Positions 52,071 to 62,876 of a stretch of DNA of 64,000 nt are shown here, one piece after another. How positions within the stretch are numbered: the stretch's first letter is position 1; the number at the start of each line of letters is the position of its first letter. The translations under genes and the position numbers were made by a program. The notes below the pieces were generated by a model. It made no database searches and had not been told where the DNA came from. It saw only the letters and a program-made list of their open reading frames with translations. The stretch lies in the NCBI RefSeq assembly GCF_006980715.1, contig NZ_SBHN01000003.1:124001-188000 (forward strand), written 5' to 3'. The stretch comes from Telmatospirillum sp. J64-1 (GTDB lineage Bacteria; Pseudomonadota; Alphaproteobacteria; Rhodospirillales; Magnetospirillaceae).

Positions 52071-52181
52071 CATGCTTCGAGACGGCCCTTCGGGCCTCCT
52101 CAGCATGAGGTTTATCTTGTTGAAGAAGAATAAAAAATTATCCTCATGCTGAGGAGCCGCAAAGCGGCGTCTCGAAGCATG
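52071..52181. repeat. Second dispersed palindromic repeat
   Basis: Arms CATGCTTCGAGACG...CCTCAGCATGAGG (52071-52110) and CCTCATGCTGAGG...CGTCTCGAAGCATG (52142-52181) form a long imperfect stem with an AT-rich loop. Each arm also holds a short hairpin (GGCCCTTCGGGCC; CCGCAAAGCGG). A diverged copy is at 39612-39745. Confidence 0.8.
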
Positions 52182-52246
52182 AACAAGGAGAAGGAATGAG
52201 GTGCAGGAGGCCGCGCCTCCTGCCGGGTTTGGGTAGAGCTCAAGGC

Positions 52247-53638
52247 TCACACCAAACCCAGCGTCTCGCGCCGCGCCCAGCGCCAGGTCATCAGCCCCGC
52301 CACGACGGACAGGCCGAGGGCGAGACCGCCCCAGACGCCGACGCCGCCCAGCCCCAGCCAGAAGGCCAGCAGCGCGCCGCAAGGCAAACCGAGCACCCAA
52401 TAGCCGATCCCGGCGAAGACCATCGGCATCCGGGTATCCTTCAGGCCGCGCAGCGCCCCGGCGGCGGTGGTCTGGGCGCCGTCCACCACCTGGAACAGGC
52501 CTGCCAGGGCCAGGAATTCGGCGGCCAGCCGCGCCACCTGCCGCGCCTCGGGGTCGCTGAGGTCGAGGAAGGGAGAGACGAAAAGCCGGGGCATGCTGAC
52601 CAGCAGCACGGCCATCATCGCCATGAACAGGACGGACATGGCCAAGGCCGCCCATCCGGCCCGGCCTGTCTGCAACGGATCCCCCCTGCCCACGCCAAGG
52701 CCCACGCGCACCGTCGCAGCCTGGCCGATCCCCATGGGCACCATGAAGGTGATGCTGACGACCTGCAGGGCGATGGCATTGGCGGCCAGGGCATCGGCGC
52801 CGATCAGCCCCATCAGGAAGACGGCGGCGCTGAACACGCCCATTTCCAGGGCGAAGATGCCGCCGATCGGGCCGCCCACCTTGACGATCTCCCAGCAGCG
52901 CGCCCAGTCCGAGCGCCACAGCCGCCCCAGGATATAGAAGCGCCGCAATTGCCGGTCGAGCAGGATGAAGCCGAGCAGCGTCGAGAACATGAACAAATTG
53001 GTGATGGTCGTGGCAATCCCCGCCCCCGCCAGCCCCAGGGCCGGGGCGCCCATATTGCCGAACATCAGCAGCCAATTGACGAAGGCATTCAGCCCGATGG
53101 CCAGGAAGGTCACGACGAAGGCGGCGCGCGGCCTCTCCAGGGCGCTGACGAAGGAACGCAGCACCACGAAGGCCCAGCCGAAGAAGATGCTCCATTTCAG
53201 GTAGTGGATGTATTCGTCGGCCTTTGCCGACAAGGCCGCATCCTGTCCCAAAGCCGGCAGGATGCCCGCGCTCCAGTTCAGCACCAGCCAGACCGGCAGG
53301 CTCATGATGGCCGCCACCCAGAAGCCCTGGCGCACGGTCCGGCGCACATCGCGCACCGCGTGGCGGCGGCGGCCCAAGGCCTGGGCCATCAGCGGCGCGG
53401 TGCCGATCATCACCCCCATGCCGGTGATGAAGAAGACGAAGAAGAAGCTGCTGCCCAGCGTTCCGGCGGCCAGATCCTGCGGCCCCAGCCAGCCCATCAT
53501 CACCACATCGGTGGTGTTGATGGCGATCTGCGCCAGGTTCGCCAGCACCAGCGGCCAGGCCAGGGACAGCATGGCCCTGATTTCCCGCCCCCAGCCGCCT
53601 TCGCTTCTCCGAACAGCCACGCCGTCCATCTCGCACAT
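52247..53638 (-). CDS. MATE-family multidrug/organic cation exporter
   Basis: The 463-residue product has about twelve membrane spans in two related halves. N-terminal WPLVLANLAQIAINTTDVVMMGWLG (core AINTTDVVMMGWLG) and the second-half start VGGPIGGIFALEMGVFSAAV mark the MATE repeat. These proteins expel drugs with Na or H gradients. The substrate cannot be told from sequence. It stands alone. Confidence 0.9.
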   Translation of the reverse strand: MCEMDGVAVRRSEGGWGREIRAMLSLAWPLVLANLAQIAINTTDVVMMGWLGPQDLAAGTLGSSFFFVFFITGMGVMIGTAPLMAQALGRRRHAVRDVRRTVRQGFWVAAIMSLPVWLVLNWSAGILPALGQDAALSAKADEYIHYLKWSIFFGWAFVVLRSFVSALERPRAAFVVTFLAIGLNAFVNWLLMFGNMGAPALGLAGAGIATTITNLFMFSTLLGFILLDRQLRRFYILGRLWRSDWARCWEIVKVGGPIGGIFALEMGVFSAAVFLMGLIGADALAANAIALQVVSITFMVPMGIGQAATVRVGLGVGRGDPLQTGRAGWAALAMSVLFMAMMAVLLVSMPRLFVSPFLDLSDPEARQVARLAAEFLALAGLFQVVDGAQTTAAGALRGLKDTRMPMVFAGIGYWVLGLPCGALLAFWLGLGGVGVWGGLALGLSVVAGLMTWRWARRETLGLV

Positions 53639-53771
53639 TCCCGTGTTCTCTATGACGGGGGCGTGCCTATCACATTTTTCAGGAGACGGGGAGCAGCGAA
53701 AGCGTCCGCCTCCCAGCCCAGACGGACGGCTCGGCGGAAGACCGCAATCTCATAAAGGTTATGAGCTTACC

Positions 53772-54527
53772 TCAGCCCCGAACCAGCTCCAGATAGAAGC
53801 CGCAGCCGTCTTCCGCTTCGATCCGGACACTGCCTTCCTTGTCCCGGGTGAAGGGAACCTGCCCCTCCTTCAGGACATCCGCCGCCTTGTCGGTATCGGC
53901 GACCGAGATCGTCAAGGCGAAGATCATCGGCGCGGCGGGCGGCTCGTCCAGGTCGGCATCGGGATGCATCTGGTCCACATCGTCGGGCCGGCTGAGGAAG
54001 ATCATGGCGGCATCGGTATGCACCGCCACCAGATCGTCGGTCGGCGTCGTCGAGCCGGGGCCGAAGACGCGCCCCCAGGCCAGGGCGACGCCTTCCGGGT
54101 CGTCCACGGCCACGGTGACCGAGCGAATGCCCAGGGCGCCATTGGGATGGCGCAGCCAGTCCGGCTCCATCAGGCGTTCGGGGGTGAGATACTGGCAGAT
54201 CCGCGAGGAGGCGCCGGGCGTGGCCGAGGCATCCAGATCGATGAGCCGGAACCGCGCTCCGCCCTCGCCCAGCGTCACCTCGCGCGGCTCGCCGAGGATC
54301 ACGCCCGCCTTGGACAGGCTGCTCCCGGCGGCCTGGATGTCGTCGGTGGCGAAGCCCAGGGCGGCAAGCCCCTGCCCGCCTCCTTCCGCCAGTTCCAGGC
54401 GGTCACGCAGGAACTGCACGCCGTGAGGCGCGAGGGCAAAGCCCAGGCGTTTCAGCTTTTCCCGGCCCTGCTGCTCGTCGCGCACGGCAATGACCACATG
54501 ATCGAGACCCCGGACATGATTATACAT
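53772..54527 (-). CDS. VOC (glyoxalase-like) domain protein
   Basis: The 251-residue product has two VOC modules: N-terminal VRGLDHVVIAVRD and a second at about residue 130 (LGIRSVTVAVDDPEGVALAW), ending VRIEAEDGCGFYLELV. Metal-binding residues are plausible (His10 and a Glu near the C-terminus). It lies 23 bases downstream of the class II aldolase, in the salvage operon. Function there is unknown; it may act on the aldehyde or a side product. Confidence 0.8.
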   Translation of the reverse strand: MYNHVRGLDHVVIAVRDEQQGREKLKRLGFALAPHGVQFLRDRLELAEGGGQGLAALGFATDDIQAAGSSLSKAGVILGEPREVTLGEGGARFRLIDLDASATPGASSRICQYLTPERLMEPDWLRHPNGALGIRSVTVAVDDPEGVALAWGRVFGPGSTTPTDDLVAVHTDAAMIFLSRPDDVDQMHPDADLDEPPAAPMIFALTISVADTDKAADVLKEGQVPFTRDKEGSVRIEAEDGCGFYLELVRG

Positions 54528-54550
54528 GCTGCCCTTCCCGTAAAAGTGGT

Positions 54551-55198
54551 TCAGCGCCCGCGATTGGCGGGGCCGTAGGTTTTGAACTTCTCGATGACCC
54601 GGTCCATTTCCGCATCATCCAGGATGACCGGCTCGCCGATCTGCAGGGCCCGCCAATATTGCTCGGCCAGGCTTTCCACCTCGATCGCCAACGACAGCGC
54701 CTTCTCGGCAGTCTCGCCACAGGCGATCATGCCGTGATTGGCCAGCAGGCAGGCCTTGCGCCCCTCCAGGGCCGCGACGGCATGGTCCGAAAGCTCCTGG
54801 CTGCCGAAGGTGGCGTAGGGCGCGCAGCGGATGTCCTTACCGCCGGCCATGGCGACCATGTAATGGAAGGCCGGAATATCCCGGCGCAGCACGGCCAGCG
54901 TGGTGCAGAAGGGCGCATGGGTATGGACCACGGCGCCGAATTCCGGGCGGAGGGCCAGGATGTCGCGGTGGAAGCGCCATTCGCTCGACGGCGCCACATC
55001 GCCTTCCCAATATCCGTCGAAATCCACCTCCACGATGTCGCGGGGCCGCAACCGGCCCGGCGGCATGCCCGAAGGCGTGATCAGGAAGCGCCCGCCGCTG
55101 CGGATGCTGACATTACCCGCGGCCACCTTGTTCAGCCCCGCCTTTTCCAGGCGGCAGGCGATGTCGATGATGGTCTGGCGCGGATTGCCCTCCATCAT
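54551..55198 (-). CDS. ald2: Class II aldolase of the MTA/5-deoxyribose salvage operon (Ald2-like)
   Basis: The 215-residue product is a class II aldolase/adducin protein with SSEWRFHRDIL (catalytic Glu), HTHAPFCTTLAVL (metal His pair), and LANHGMIACG with a third His. In Rhodospirillum rubrum a gene in the same place after mtnP and mtnA splits 5-methylthioribulose-1-phosphate, or 5-deoxyribulose-1-phosphate, into dihydroxyacetone phosphate and an aldehyde. The order here is the same, which supports this role over an MtnB dehydratase. It begins four bases after mtnA. Confidence 0.78.
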   Translation of the reverse strand: MMEGNPRQTIIDIACRLEKAGLNKVAAGNVSIRSGGRFLITPSGMPPGRLRPRDIVEVDFDGYWEGDVAPSSEWRFHRDILALRPEFGAVVHTHAPFCTTLAVLRRDIPAFHYMVAMAGGKDIRCAPYATFGSQELSDHAVAALEGRKACLLANHGMIACGETAEKALSLAIEVESLAEQYWRALQIGEPVILDDAEMDRVIEKFKTYGPANRGR

Positions 55199-55202
55199 CG
55201 CC

Positions 55203-56312
55203 TCAGCCCTTCCGGTTGGGGCGGCGCTCGGGGAACAGCTCCAGCAGCCCTTCCTCGCTGGCCGCGCAGAGTCCGCGTTCGGTGATCAGCCCGGTGACCA
55301 GACGGGCCGGGGTGACGTCGAAGGCGTAATTCGCCGCCGGGCTGCCCTCGGGCGTGATCGTCACGGTCACCGGCTGGCCGTTGCCGTCGCGGCCGGTGAT
55401 CTGGGTGACCTCGGCGGGATCGCGCTCCTCGATCGGGATCTCGCGGATGCCGTCGGCGATGGTCCAGTCGATGGTCGGGCTGGGCAGCGCCACATAGAAG
55501 GGCACGCCGTTGTCATGGGCGGCCAGCGCCTTCAAATAGGTGCCGATCTTGTTGCAGACATCGCCGCGCGCCGTGGTGCGGTCGGTGCCGACGATGCACA
55601 TGTCGACCATGCCGTGCTGCATGATATGGCCGCCGGCATTGTCCACGATCACCGTATGGGGCACGCCGTGCTGGTTCAGTTCCCAGGCGGTCAGGCTGGC
55701 GCCCTGGTTGCGCGGACGGGTCTCGTCCACCCAGACATGCACCTTCAGCCCCGCTTCATGGGCCATGTAGATGGGCGCCAGGGCCGTGCCCCAATCCACC
55801 GTCGCCAGCCAGCCCGCATTGCAATGCGTCAGGATGTTGAAGACGTCTCCCCTGCCCTTGCGCTCGGCCAGGGACTGGATGACCTTCAGCCCATGCTGGC
55901 CGATGGCGTGATTGATCGCCACGTCCTCGTCGCAGATTTCCGCCGCCCGCGCATAGGCCGCCGCCACGCGCTCGCCCTCGGCCAGGGGCTCCAGCACCGC
56001 CATCATGTCGTCCAGCGCCCAGCGCAGGTTGATGGCCGTCGGGCGGGTCGCCAGCAGCATCTCGTAGGCCGCCTTCAGCGCCGCTGTGGAGGGATCGCGG
56101 CGCAGCGCCAGGCACAGGCCATAGGCCGCCGTCGCGCCAATCAGCGGCGCCCCGCGCACCCACATCTCCTTGATGGCGCGGGCGGCGTCTTCCATGCTTT
56201 CCAGGCGGATCGTCTCGAAGGCATGGGGCATTTTGGTCTGGTCGATGATCTCGACCGCCCATCCATCCTTGGCGACCCAGATGGTCCGCTGCGGAACTCC
56301 GTTGACGCGCAT
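55203..56312 (-). CDS. mtnA: Methylthioribose-1-phosphate isomerase
   Basis: MtnA converts 5-methylthioribose-1-phosphate to the ribulose form. The 369-residue product has the eIF2B-like fold with [17 protein letters not shown] (catalytic Cys region), [15 protein letters not shown] and [18 protein letters not shown] (catalytic Asp). GGGAGC precedes ATG 56312. It is between mtnP and the aldolase. Confidence 0.93.
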   Translation of the reverse strand: MRVNGVPQRTIWVAKDGWAVEIIDQTKMPHAFETIRLESMEDAARAIKEMWVRGAPLIGATAAYGLCLALRRDPSTAALKAAYEMLLATRPTAINLRWALDDMMAVLEPLAEGERVAAAYARAAEICDEDVAINHAIGQHGLKVIQSLAERKGRGDVFNILTHCNAGWLATVDWGTALAPIYMAHEAGLKVHVWVDETRPRNQGASLTAWELNQHGVPHTVIVDNAGGHIMQHGMVDMCIVGTDRTTARGDVCNKIGTYLKALAAHDNGVPFYVALPSPTIDWTIADGIREIPIEERDPAEVTQITGRDGNGQPVTVTITPEGSPAANYAFDVTPARLVTGLITERGLCAASEEGLLELFPERRPNRKG

Positions 56313-56421
56313 GATCTGCTCCCTGAACTGTCACAATGCAGGGCTCTGCCCTGCACCCGCCAGGAGGCTTGCCTCCTGGACCTCATGAATGGGGTTCGGG
56401 CGGCAGCCCGTTCCTTTTCCC

Positions 56422-57306
<885 letters not shown>

Positions 57307-57377
57307 GCGCTTTCCCCTTCCTGATCCGAAAACACCTGATCGCCGGTTGTTACCGTGTCGGGGCGCATTCGCCAAAC

Positions 57378-57414
57378 AAAAAAAGGCCGCTCCCTTTCGG
57401 GGAGCGGCCCTTCT
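57378..57414 (-). terminator. Terminator of petABC
   Basis: On the minus strand GGGCCGCTCCCC-GAAA-GGGAGCGGCC followed by seven T, 30 bases after petC. Confidence 0.88.
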
Positions 57415-57445
57415 TCTGCGAACCGAGGCTCTTCAGGCTGACGGC

Positions 57446-58213
57446 TTAATGGACGTCAGACCAGATGCGGCGCTTCAGCGCATAGAGCATCGCGGTCAGC
57501 ACCGCCAGGAACAGCATGACCTTCACGCCCAGCGACTTGCGCTGTTCCAGCTCGGGCTCGGCGGCCCAGTTCAGGAAAGCGGTGATGTCGCGGGCCATCT
57601 GGTCCACCGTGGCCGGCGTGCCGTCGGCATAGCTCACCATGTCGTCGAACAGCTGCGGCGGCATGGCGATCTGGTGGCCGGGGAAGGCCACGTTGTAGTT
57701 CATACCCGGCATCAGCTCGACGCCTTCCGGCTCGTCCTGATAGCCCGTCATCAGGGCGTAGAGGTAGTTCGGGCCGTTGACGCGGGCCTTGGTGATCAAC
57801 GACAGATCCGGCGGATAGGCACCGTTATTGGCGGCGCGGGCGGCCTGTTCGTTGGGGAACGGCTTGACGAAGCGGTCGGACGGGCGGCCTTCGCGCTCGA
57901 ACATCTCGCCTTCGTCATTGGGGCCGTCCACCACCTGGTATTCGGCGGCCAGGGCACGGACGGAATCCTCGTCCAGGCCGATGGCCTCCAGGTTGCGGAA
58001 GGCCACCAGGCTCAGCGCATGGCAGTTGCCGCAGACCTCGCGGTAGATGTGCAGGCCACGCTGGAGCTGCGCCCGGTCGTAATGACCGAAGATGCCGTTC
58101 CAGGACCAGTTCTGCGACTCGTAGTGGATTTCTTCACCAGCGGCATGGGCGCTGCCGGCAGCGGCGGCGGTCAGACCGGCCGCCACCATCGCGATTTTGA
58201 AGAACTTACGCAT
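57446..58213 (-). CDS. petC: Cytochrome c1
   Basis: Cytochrome c1 carries electrons from the Rieske protein to soluble cytochrome c. The 255-residue product has a signal peptide (AMVAAGLTAAAAGSAHA), the haem site CGNCH at residues 61-65, a probable Met ligand in IAMPPQ, and a C-terminal membrane anchor (VMLFLAVLTAMLYALKRR). Its ATG shares one base with the petB stop (TAATG). Confidence 0.95.
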   Translation of the reverse strand: MRKFFKIAMVAAGLTAAAAGSAHAAGEEIHYESQNWSWNGIFGHYDRAQLQRGLHIYREVCGNCHALSLVAFRNLEAIGLDEDSVRALAAEYQVVDGPNDEGEMFEREGRPSDRFVKPFPNEQAARAANNGAYPPDLSLITKARVNGPNYLYALMTGYQDEPEGVELMPGMNYNVAFPGHQIAMPPQLFDDMVSYADGTPATVDQMARDITAFLNWAAEPELEQRKSLGVKVMLFLAVLTAMLYALKRRIWSDVH

Positions 58214-59463
58214 TACGCCTTCTCCATCGGCTGAGCACTGGCAGCATAGCCACCGCCCTTCAGAACGGGCGCGCTGATGCTCTGCGGCAGCGGACGCGGA
58301 CGCTCGAGATAGCCCAGCAGCGGCATGAGGATAATGAAATGGCCGAAGTAGTAGGCCGTGGCGAGCTGGCTCAGCGGCACATAGATGCCTTCGGCCGGCA
58401 TGGCGCCCAGATAGCCCAGGAAGACCGCGTTCGCCGCGAACAGCCAGAAGAACTGCTTGTAGATCGGACGGAAACGCGCGCTACGCACCTTCGAGGTGTC
58501 GAGCCAGGGCAGGAAGAACAGCACCACGATGGCGCCGAACATGGCCAGCACACCGCCCAGCTTGTCGGGAACCGCACGCAGGATCGCGTAGAAGGGCAGG
58601 AAGTACCATTCCGGCACGATATGCGCGGGCGTCACCATCGGGTTGGCCGGGATGTAGTTGTCCGGATGGCCGAGCGCGTTCGGAGCCCAGAACACGAAGG
58701 CGAAGTAGAACATCATGAAGACGCCCACCCCGAACAGATCCTTGATCGTGTAGTAGGGATGGAACGGAATGGTGTCCTGCGGCGACTTGACGTCGATGCC
58801 CAGCGGGTTGTTCGACTTGGTGGTGTGCAGCGCCCAGATGTGCAGGATCACCACGCCCACGATGACGAAGGGCAGCAGGAAGTGCAGGGCGAAGAAGCGG
58901 TTCAGGGTCGGGTTATCGACCGAGAAGCCACCCCACAGCAGCGTGACGATGTGCTCGCCGACCAGCGGGAAGGCCGAGAACAGGTTGGTGATGACGGTGG
59001 CGCCCCAGAAGCTCATCTGGCCCCAGGGAAGCACGTAGCCCATGAAGGCGGTACCCATCATCAGCAGCAGGATGACGATACCCAGCCACCACAGGACTTC
59101 GCGCGGGCCCTTGTAGGAACCGTAATACAGGCCGCGGAACATGTGGATGTACACGACGATGAAGAACATCGACGCGCCGTTGGCATGCATGTAGCGGATC
59201 AGCCAGCCGTAATTCACGTCGCGCATGATGCGCTCGACCGAGTCGAAGGCCAGGCTGGTATGGGGGGTGTAGAACATCGCCAGGAACAGGCCGGTGGCGA
59301 TCATGATGACCAGCACGAGACCGGCCAGCGAACCGAAGTTCCACCAATAGTTCAGATTCTTCGGGGTCGGATAATCGATCGCGCTGTGGCGCAGCAACGT
59401 AAAGACCGGCAGGCGCTCGTCGACCCACTTTATGGTCTTGTTCTCGAAGGAATGGCCGCTCAT
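58213..59463 (-). CDS. petB: Cytochrome b of the bc1 complex
   Basis: The 416-residue product has about eight membrane spans, haem-ligand His on helices B and [15 protein letters not shown], and the Qo motif PEWYFLPF. It oxidises quinol in the inner membrane. It is 10 bases after petA. Confidence 0.96.
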   Translation of the reverse strand: MSGHSFENKTIKWVDERLPVFTLLRHSAIDYPTPKNLNYWWNFGSLAGLVLVIMIATGLFLAMFYTPHTSLAFDSVERIMRDVNYGWLIRYMHANGASMFFIVVYIHMFRGLYYGSYKGPREVLWWLGIVILLLMMGTAFMGYVLPWGQMSFWGATVITNLFSAFPLVGEHIVTLLWGGFSVDNPTLNRFFALHFLLPFVIVGVVILHIWALHTTKSNNPLGIDVKSPQDTIPFHPYYTIKDLFGVGVFMMFYFAFVFWAPNALGHPDNYIPANPMVTPAHIVPEWYFLPFYAILRAVPDKLGGVLAMFGAIVVLFFLPWLDTSKVRSARFRPIYKQFFWLFAANAVFLGYLGAMPAEGIYVPLSQLATAYYFGHFIILMPLLGYLERPRPLPQSISAPVLKGGGYAASAQPMEKA

Positions 59464-59473
59464 CAGTCAGCTC

Positions 59474-60028
59474 CTAACCGATCCGGATGGTCGTATCGTC
59501 CAGGAAGGTATATTCCGGGATCTCGAGGTTGGCCGGCGCGGGACCCCGGCGGATACGTCCGGCGGTGTCGTAGTGCGAGCCGTGGCACGGGCAGAACCAG
59601 CCGCCGAAAGCGCCCTTGGGATCGGCCGCCTTCTGGCCGAGCGGAACGCAGCCGAGATGGGTGCAGACGCCGATCATCACCAGCCATTCGGGACGCTGGA
59701 CGCGATCTTCATCGGTCTGAGGATCGGGCAGTTCGTTGATATTGACGGCCCGCGCCGTTTCGATTTCCTCGGCGGTGCGGTGACGGATGAAGACCGGCTT
59801 ACCGCGCCAGGTGACGGTAATGGCCTGGCCCTCGGCGATGGGAGCCAGATTAACCTCGGTCGAGGCCAGCGCCAGAACGTCGGCAGCCGGGTTCAAGCTG
59901 TGGATCAGCGGCCAGACGGCCAGGGCCGTACCCACCGCGCCGACAGCCGTCGTCGCATAAAGCAGGAAGTCCCGCCGAGTTTCGCCCTGGCCGCTAGCGC
60001 CATGGGCTTGAGTTGACGTATCAGCCAT
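59474..60028 (-). CDS. petA: Rieske iron-sulfur protein of the bc1 complex
   Basis: The 184-residue product has a Tat-type start ([19 protein letters not shown]) with membrane anchor and the 2Fe-2S boxes [10 protein letters not shown] and CPCHGSHYD. It transfers electrons from quinol to cytochrome c1. First gene of petABC. Confidence 0.95.
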   Translation of the reverse strand: MADTSTQAHGASGQGETRRDFLLYATTAVGAVGTALAVWPLIHSLNPAADVLALASTEVNLAPIAEGQAITVTWRGKPVFIRHRTAEEIETARAVNINELPDPQTDEDRVQRPEWLVMIGVCTHLGCVPLGQKAADPKGAFGGWFCPCHGSHYDTAGRIRRGPAPANLEIPEYTFLDDTTIRIG

Positions 60029-60062
60029 AAGAGTACCCCTTGTTGGCCCGCAGAAGCGCGTC

Positions 60063-60091
60063 TATTAACCATAGCGGCTTAGCCGATTCAA
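60063..60091 (-). promoter_or_regulatory. Possible petABC promoter
   Basis: On the minus strand TTGAAT (60086-60091) and TTAATA (60063-60068) are 17 nt apart, 35 bases before petA. Confidence 0.5.
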
Positions 60092-60236
60092 GGGCCTCCG
60101 CCCCTGGTGAGGGCGGGTGGGCACCTTTCCGGCGTGCGTCTGATTTCGCGTCGTTCTATAAGACAGAATACCCCATTTGGAAAGGCCCGAATCCCAGAAT
60201 GGTCAATACAGCAACCTCGGGTTGTCATTATTCAGC

Positions 60237-60713
60237 ATGAGAATCGCCCTCTTCCAGCCCGATATTCCGCAGAATACAGGCACCCTCCTCAGGCTGGCCG
60301 CATGCATGGGCGTAGGCGTCGACATCATCGAACCCTGCGGCTTCTTGTTCGACGACCGCCGCATGCGCCGCGCCGGCATGGATTACGTCGCCCATGTCGG
60401 ATTGACGCGCCATTCCTCCTGGCGCGCCTTCCAGGAACAGCGCCAGTCCGGCAGCATGCCCGGACGGCTGGTGCTGCTGACAACCCAGGGCTCGTCCAGC
60501 CACCTGGATTTCACCTTCCGCCCCGACGACATCCTGATGCTGGGACGCGAAACCTCGGGCGTGCCCGACGAGGTGGCCGAGGCCGCCGACGCCCGCATCC
60601 GCATTCCCATGGCCCCGCCCCTGCGCTCGCTGAACGTCGCCATCGCCGGCGCCATCGTCCTGGCCGAGGCGCTGCGCCAGACGGGGCTCTTTCCCAAAGA
60701 AGAGCAGTCATGA
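60237..60713 (+). CDS. trmL: tRNA (cytidine/uridine-2'-O-)-methyltransferase
   Basis: TrmL methylates position 34 of tRNA-Leu. The 158-residue product is a SPOUT protein: [36 protein letters not shown] and [20 protein letters not shown] (20) as the knot. ATG 60237 was chosen; the frame from 60177 is longer than the family. It overlaps hemF. Confidence 0.92.
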   Translation: MRIALFQPDIPQNTGTLLRLAACMGVGVDIIEPCGFLFDDRRMRRAGMDYVAHVGLTRHSSWRAFQEQRQSGSMPGRLVLLTTQGSSSHLDFTFRPDDILMLGRETSGVPDEVAEAADARIRIPMAPPLRSLNVAIAGAIVLAEALRQTGLFPKEEQS

Positions 60714-61585
60714 CCGAGATTCCCGAGATCGAACAGCGTAAAACCCGCGCCTGCGCCTGGTTCCGTTCCCTGCGCGACGAGATCTGCGCGGCCTTCGAGG
60801 CCATCGAGGACGAGTTCACCGCCAGCGACCGTCCCGCCGGACGCTTCGAGCGCAAGGACTGGGAACGCCCGCATGAGGACGGCGCGGAAGGCGCGAAAGG
60901 CGGCGGCGGCACCATGTCGATCATGCGTGGCCGCGTCTTCGAGAAGGTCGGGGTCAACATCTCCACCGTGTTCGGCCGCTTCACCCCGGAATTCGCCAAA
61001 TCCATTCCCGGCGCCGACCAGGACCCCCGCTTCTGGGCGGCGGGCATTTCGCTGGTGGCCCATATGTGGAATCCGCTGGTTCCCGCCGTGCACATGAATA
61101 CGCGCATGATCGCCACCACGCGCAGCTGGTTCGGCGGCGGGGCCGACTTGACACCGACTTTCCCCTATCAGGAAGACACCGACGACTTTCACGGCGCGTT
61201 GAAGCAGGCCTGCGACGCCCATGACCCGGAACATTATCCCCGCTTCAAGAAATGGTGCGACGAATACTTTTACCTACCTCATCGGGGTGAGCCGCGCGGG
61301 GTCGGCGGCATCTTCTACGACGGCCTCGACACGGGAAACTGGGAGGATGATTTCGCCTTCACCCAGGATGTCGGCCGCGCCTTCCTCGACATCTATCCCC
61401 GGATCGTCCGCCGCCGCATGAACCAGCCCTGGACCGACGAGCAGAAACAGGCCCAGCGCATCAAGCGCGGCCGCTATGTCGAGTTCAACCTGCTCTACGA
61501 CCGGGGAACCACCTTCGGCCTGAAGACCGGCGGCAATGTCGAGGCCATCCTGATGAGCCTGCCCCCCGACGTCGCCTGGCCCTGA
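60710..61585 (+). CDS. hemF: Oxygen-dependent coproporphyrinogen III oxidase
   Basis: HemF makes protoporphyrinogen IX with O2, for haem. The 291-residue product has [20 protein letters not shown] (20), [41 protein letters not shown] (20) and [19 protein letters not shown] 60710 overlaps the trmL stop (ATGA). Confidence 0.95.
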   Translation: MTEIPEIEQRKTRACAWFRSLRDEICAAFEAIEDEFTASDRPAGRFERKDWERPHEDGAEGAKGGGGTMSIMRGRVFEKVGVNISTVFGRFTPEFAKSIPGADQDPRFWAAGISLVAHMWNPLVPAVHMNTRMIATTRSWFGGGADLTPTFPYQEDTDDFHGALKQACDAHDPEHYPRFKKWCDEYFYLPHRGEPRGVGGIFYDGLDTGNWEDDFAFTQDVGRAFLDIYPRIVRRRMNQPWTDEQKQAQRIKRGRYVEFNLLYDRGTTFGLKTGGNVEAILMSLPPDVAWP

Positions 61586-61679
61586 CCGCCCGCCCTCCCC
61601 CGCAAGTTCAGCTTGCCCGCCATGGGTGCATCGACCACCTCAACGGCTGGAGGGCAAGCATTGCGGGAGAAGGAAGGTC

Positions 61680-62447
61680 ATGATCGATCCGAAGAAACTG
61701 CTGGAAAACTTCATGGGTTCGGGAATGGGCTCGAATCTCGGGGGCATGCTGAACCAGGGCAACACGCAGTCGCGGCAGACACAGAATCAGGGCCCGAACA
61801 TCCCCGGCCTGTCCGGAGGCCTGGGGCAACTGGCGACCGGCGCGGCGGGCGGCGGACTGATCGGCCTGCTGCTGGGCAGCAAGAAGGGGCGCAAATCTGG
61901 CGGCTCGCTCTTCAGTCACGGCATGTCGGCGATGCTGGGCGGGTTGGCCTACAAGGCCTGGCAGGAATGGTCGGCGCAGCGTTCGCCCCAGCAGGCGGCG
62001 CAGCAGGGCGGACAGCAGGCGATGCAGGTTCCCCAGCCCCCGGCCGGCAGCGCCTTCGACATGAACCAAGCGCAGCCGGCGGCGGACGGCCGGGATGCCC
62101 GCATCGCCATCGTCCAGGCGATGATCGCCGCGGCCAAGGCCGACGGCCATATCGACGCCACCGAACAACGTGAATTGTTCGACCGTATCGGCCAGCTTCA
62201 GCTCGATAGCGAGGAAAAGGCCTTCATCATGGACGAGTTGGCCAAGCCGCTGAACGTGGACGAGATCGCCGGGCTGGCCGCCAACCGCGAGCAGGCGGCG
62301 GAAATCTGGCTGGCCTCGCGCCTTGCCATCGATCCCGACGACCCGCGCGAACAGGCCTATCTCCAGGAACTGGCGACCAAGATGAACCTGCCCCAGGACC
62401 TGGTGGCCCATCTCGACGCGCAGGCGGCGGCCAGCCAAAGCGGCTGA
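61680..62447 (+). CDS. DUF533/TerB-like protein
   Basis: The 255-residue product has a Gly/Met/Gln-rich N-terminal half with a Gly-rich membrane-like segment (LATGAAGGGLIGLLLG). A C-terminal TerB-like helical domain follows (residues about 150-250, AMIAAAKADGHIDATEQREL, then ELAKPLNVDEIAGLA). DUF533 (YebE-like) proteins are inner-membrane and of unknown role. AGGAAGG precedes ATG 61680. Confidence 0.82.
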   Translation: MIDPKKLLENFMGSGMGSNLGGMLNQGNTQSRQTQNQGPNIPGLSGGLGQLATGAAGGGLIGLLLGSKKGRKSGGSLFSHGMSAMLGGLAYKAWQEWSAQRSPQQAAQQGGQQAMQVPQPPAGSAFDMNQAQPAADGRDARIAIVQAMIAAAKADGHIDATEQRELFDRIGQLQLDSEEKAFIMDELAKPLNVDEIAGLAANREQAAEIWLASRLAIDPDDPREQAYLQELATKMNLPQDLVAHLDAQAAASQSG

Positions 62448-62453
62448 CCGGCC

Positions 62454-62789
62454 ATGGCGGATGACGACGGGAAAAGGCTTCTCGACGAAGGATACGACAA
62501 GCTCGAACAGGACTTGCCCGACCGGGTGACGCGCATCCTGCGATGGCTGCGCAACCCCAAGAGCCGGTGGGTCCGCCTGCCCGTCGGCATCCTGCTGATC
62601 ATCGCCAGCTTCTTCTGGTTCCTGCCGATCCTGGGCATGGAGTTGCTGCCCATCGGGCTGCTGCTGATCGCCCAGGACGTGCCTTTCCTGCGCAAGCCGG
62701 TGGGAAAGGCGCTGATCTGGCTGGAGAAGAAATGGAGGAAACTACACCAGCGCTGGCAGAACAGGACGTTCTTGAAGTGGGGCAAATAA
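62454..62789 (+). CDS. PGPGW-like small membrane protein
   Basis: The 111-residue product has two membrane spans (VGILLIIASFFWFLPILGM and LLPIGLLLIAQDVPFL) joined by a short turn, with charged ends. The pattern of a short hairpin followed by PFLRKP matches the putative transmembrane PGPGW group (memory). It is six bases after the DUF533 gene, suggesting joint action. Confidence 0.7.
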   Translation: MADDDGKRLLDEGYDKLEQDLPDRVTRILRWLRNPKSRWVRLPVGILLIIASFFWFLPILGMELLPIGLLLIAQDVPFLRKPVGKALIWLEKKWRKLHQRWQNRTFLKWGK

Positions 62790-62876
62790 GCCCCCTGCTT
62801 TAGTCCAGGGGACTTAGACCTTCTCTAGACGCGCGAGCTTCGATAGACTTTCCCGAAACCATAGCGGGAAGGTGTC

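Noticed and set aside
54551-55198. MtnB-type dehydratase
   Set aside because: Same superfamily, but there is no mtnC/mtnD set and the operon order matches the aldolase of the DHAP shunt. Assay would be needed to be certain.
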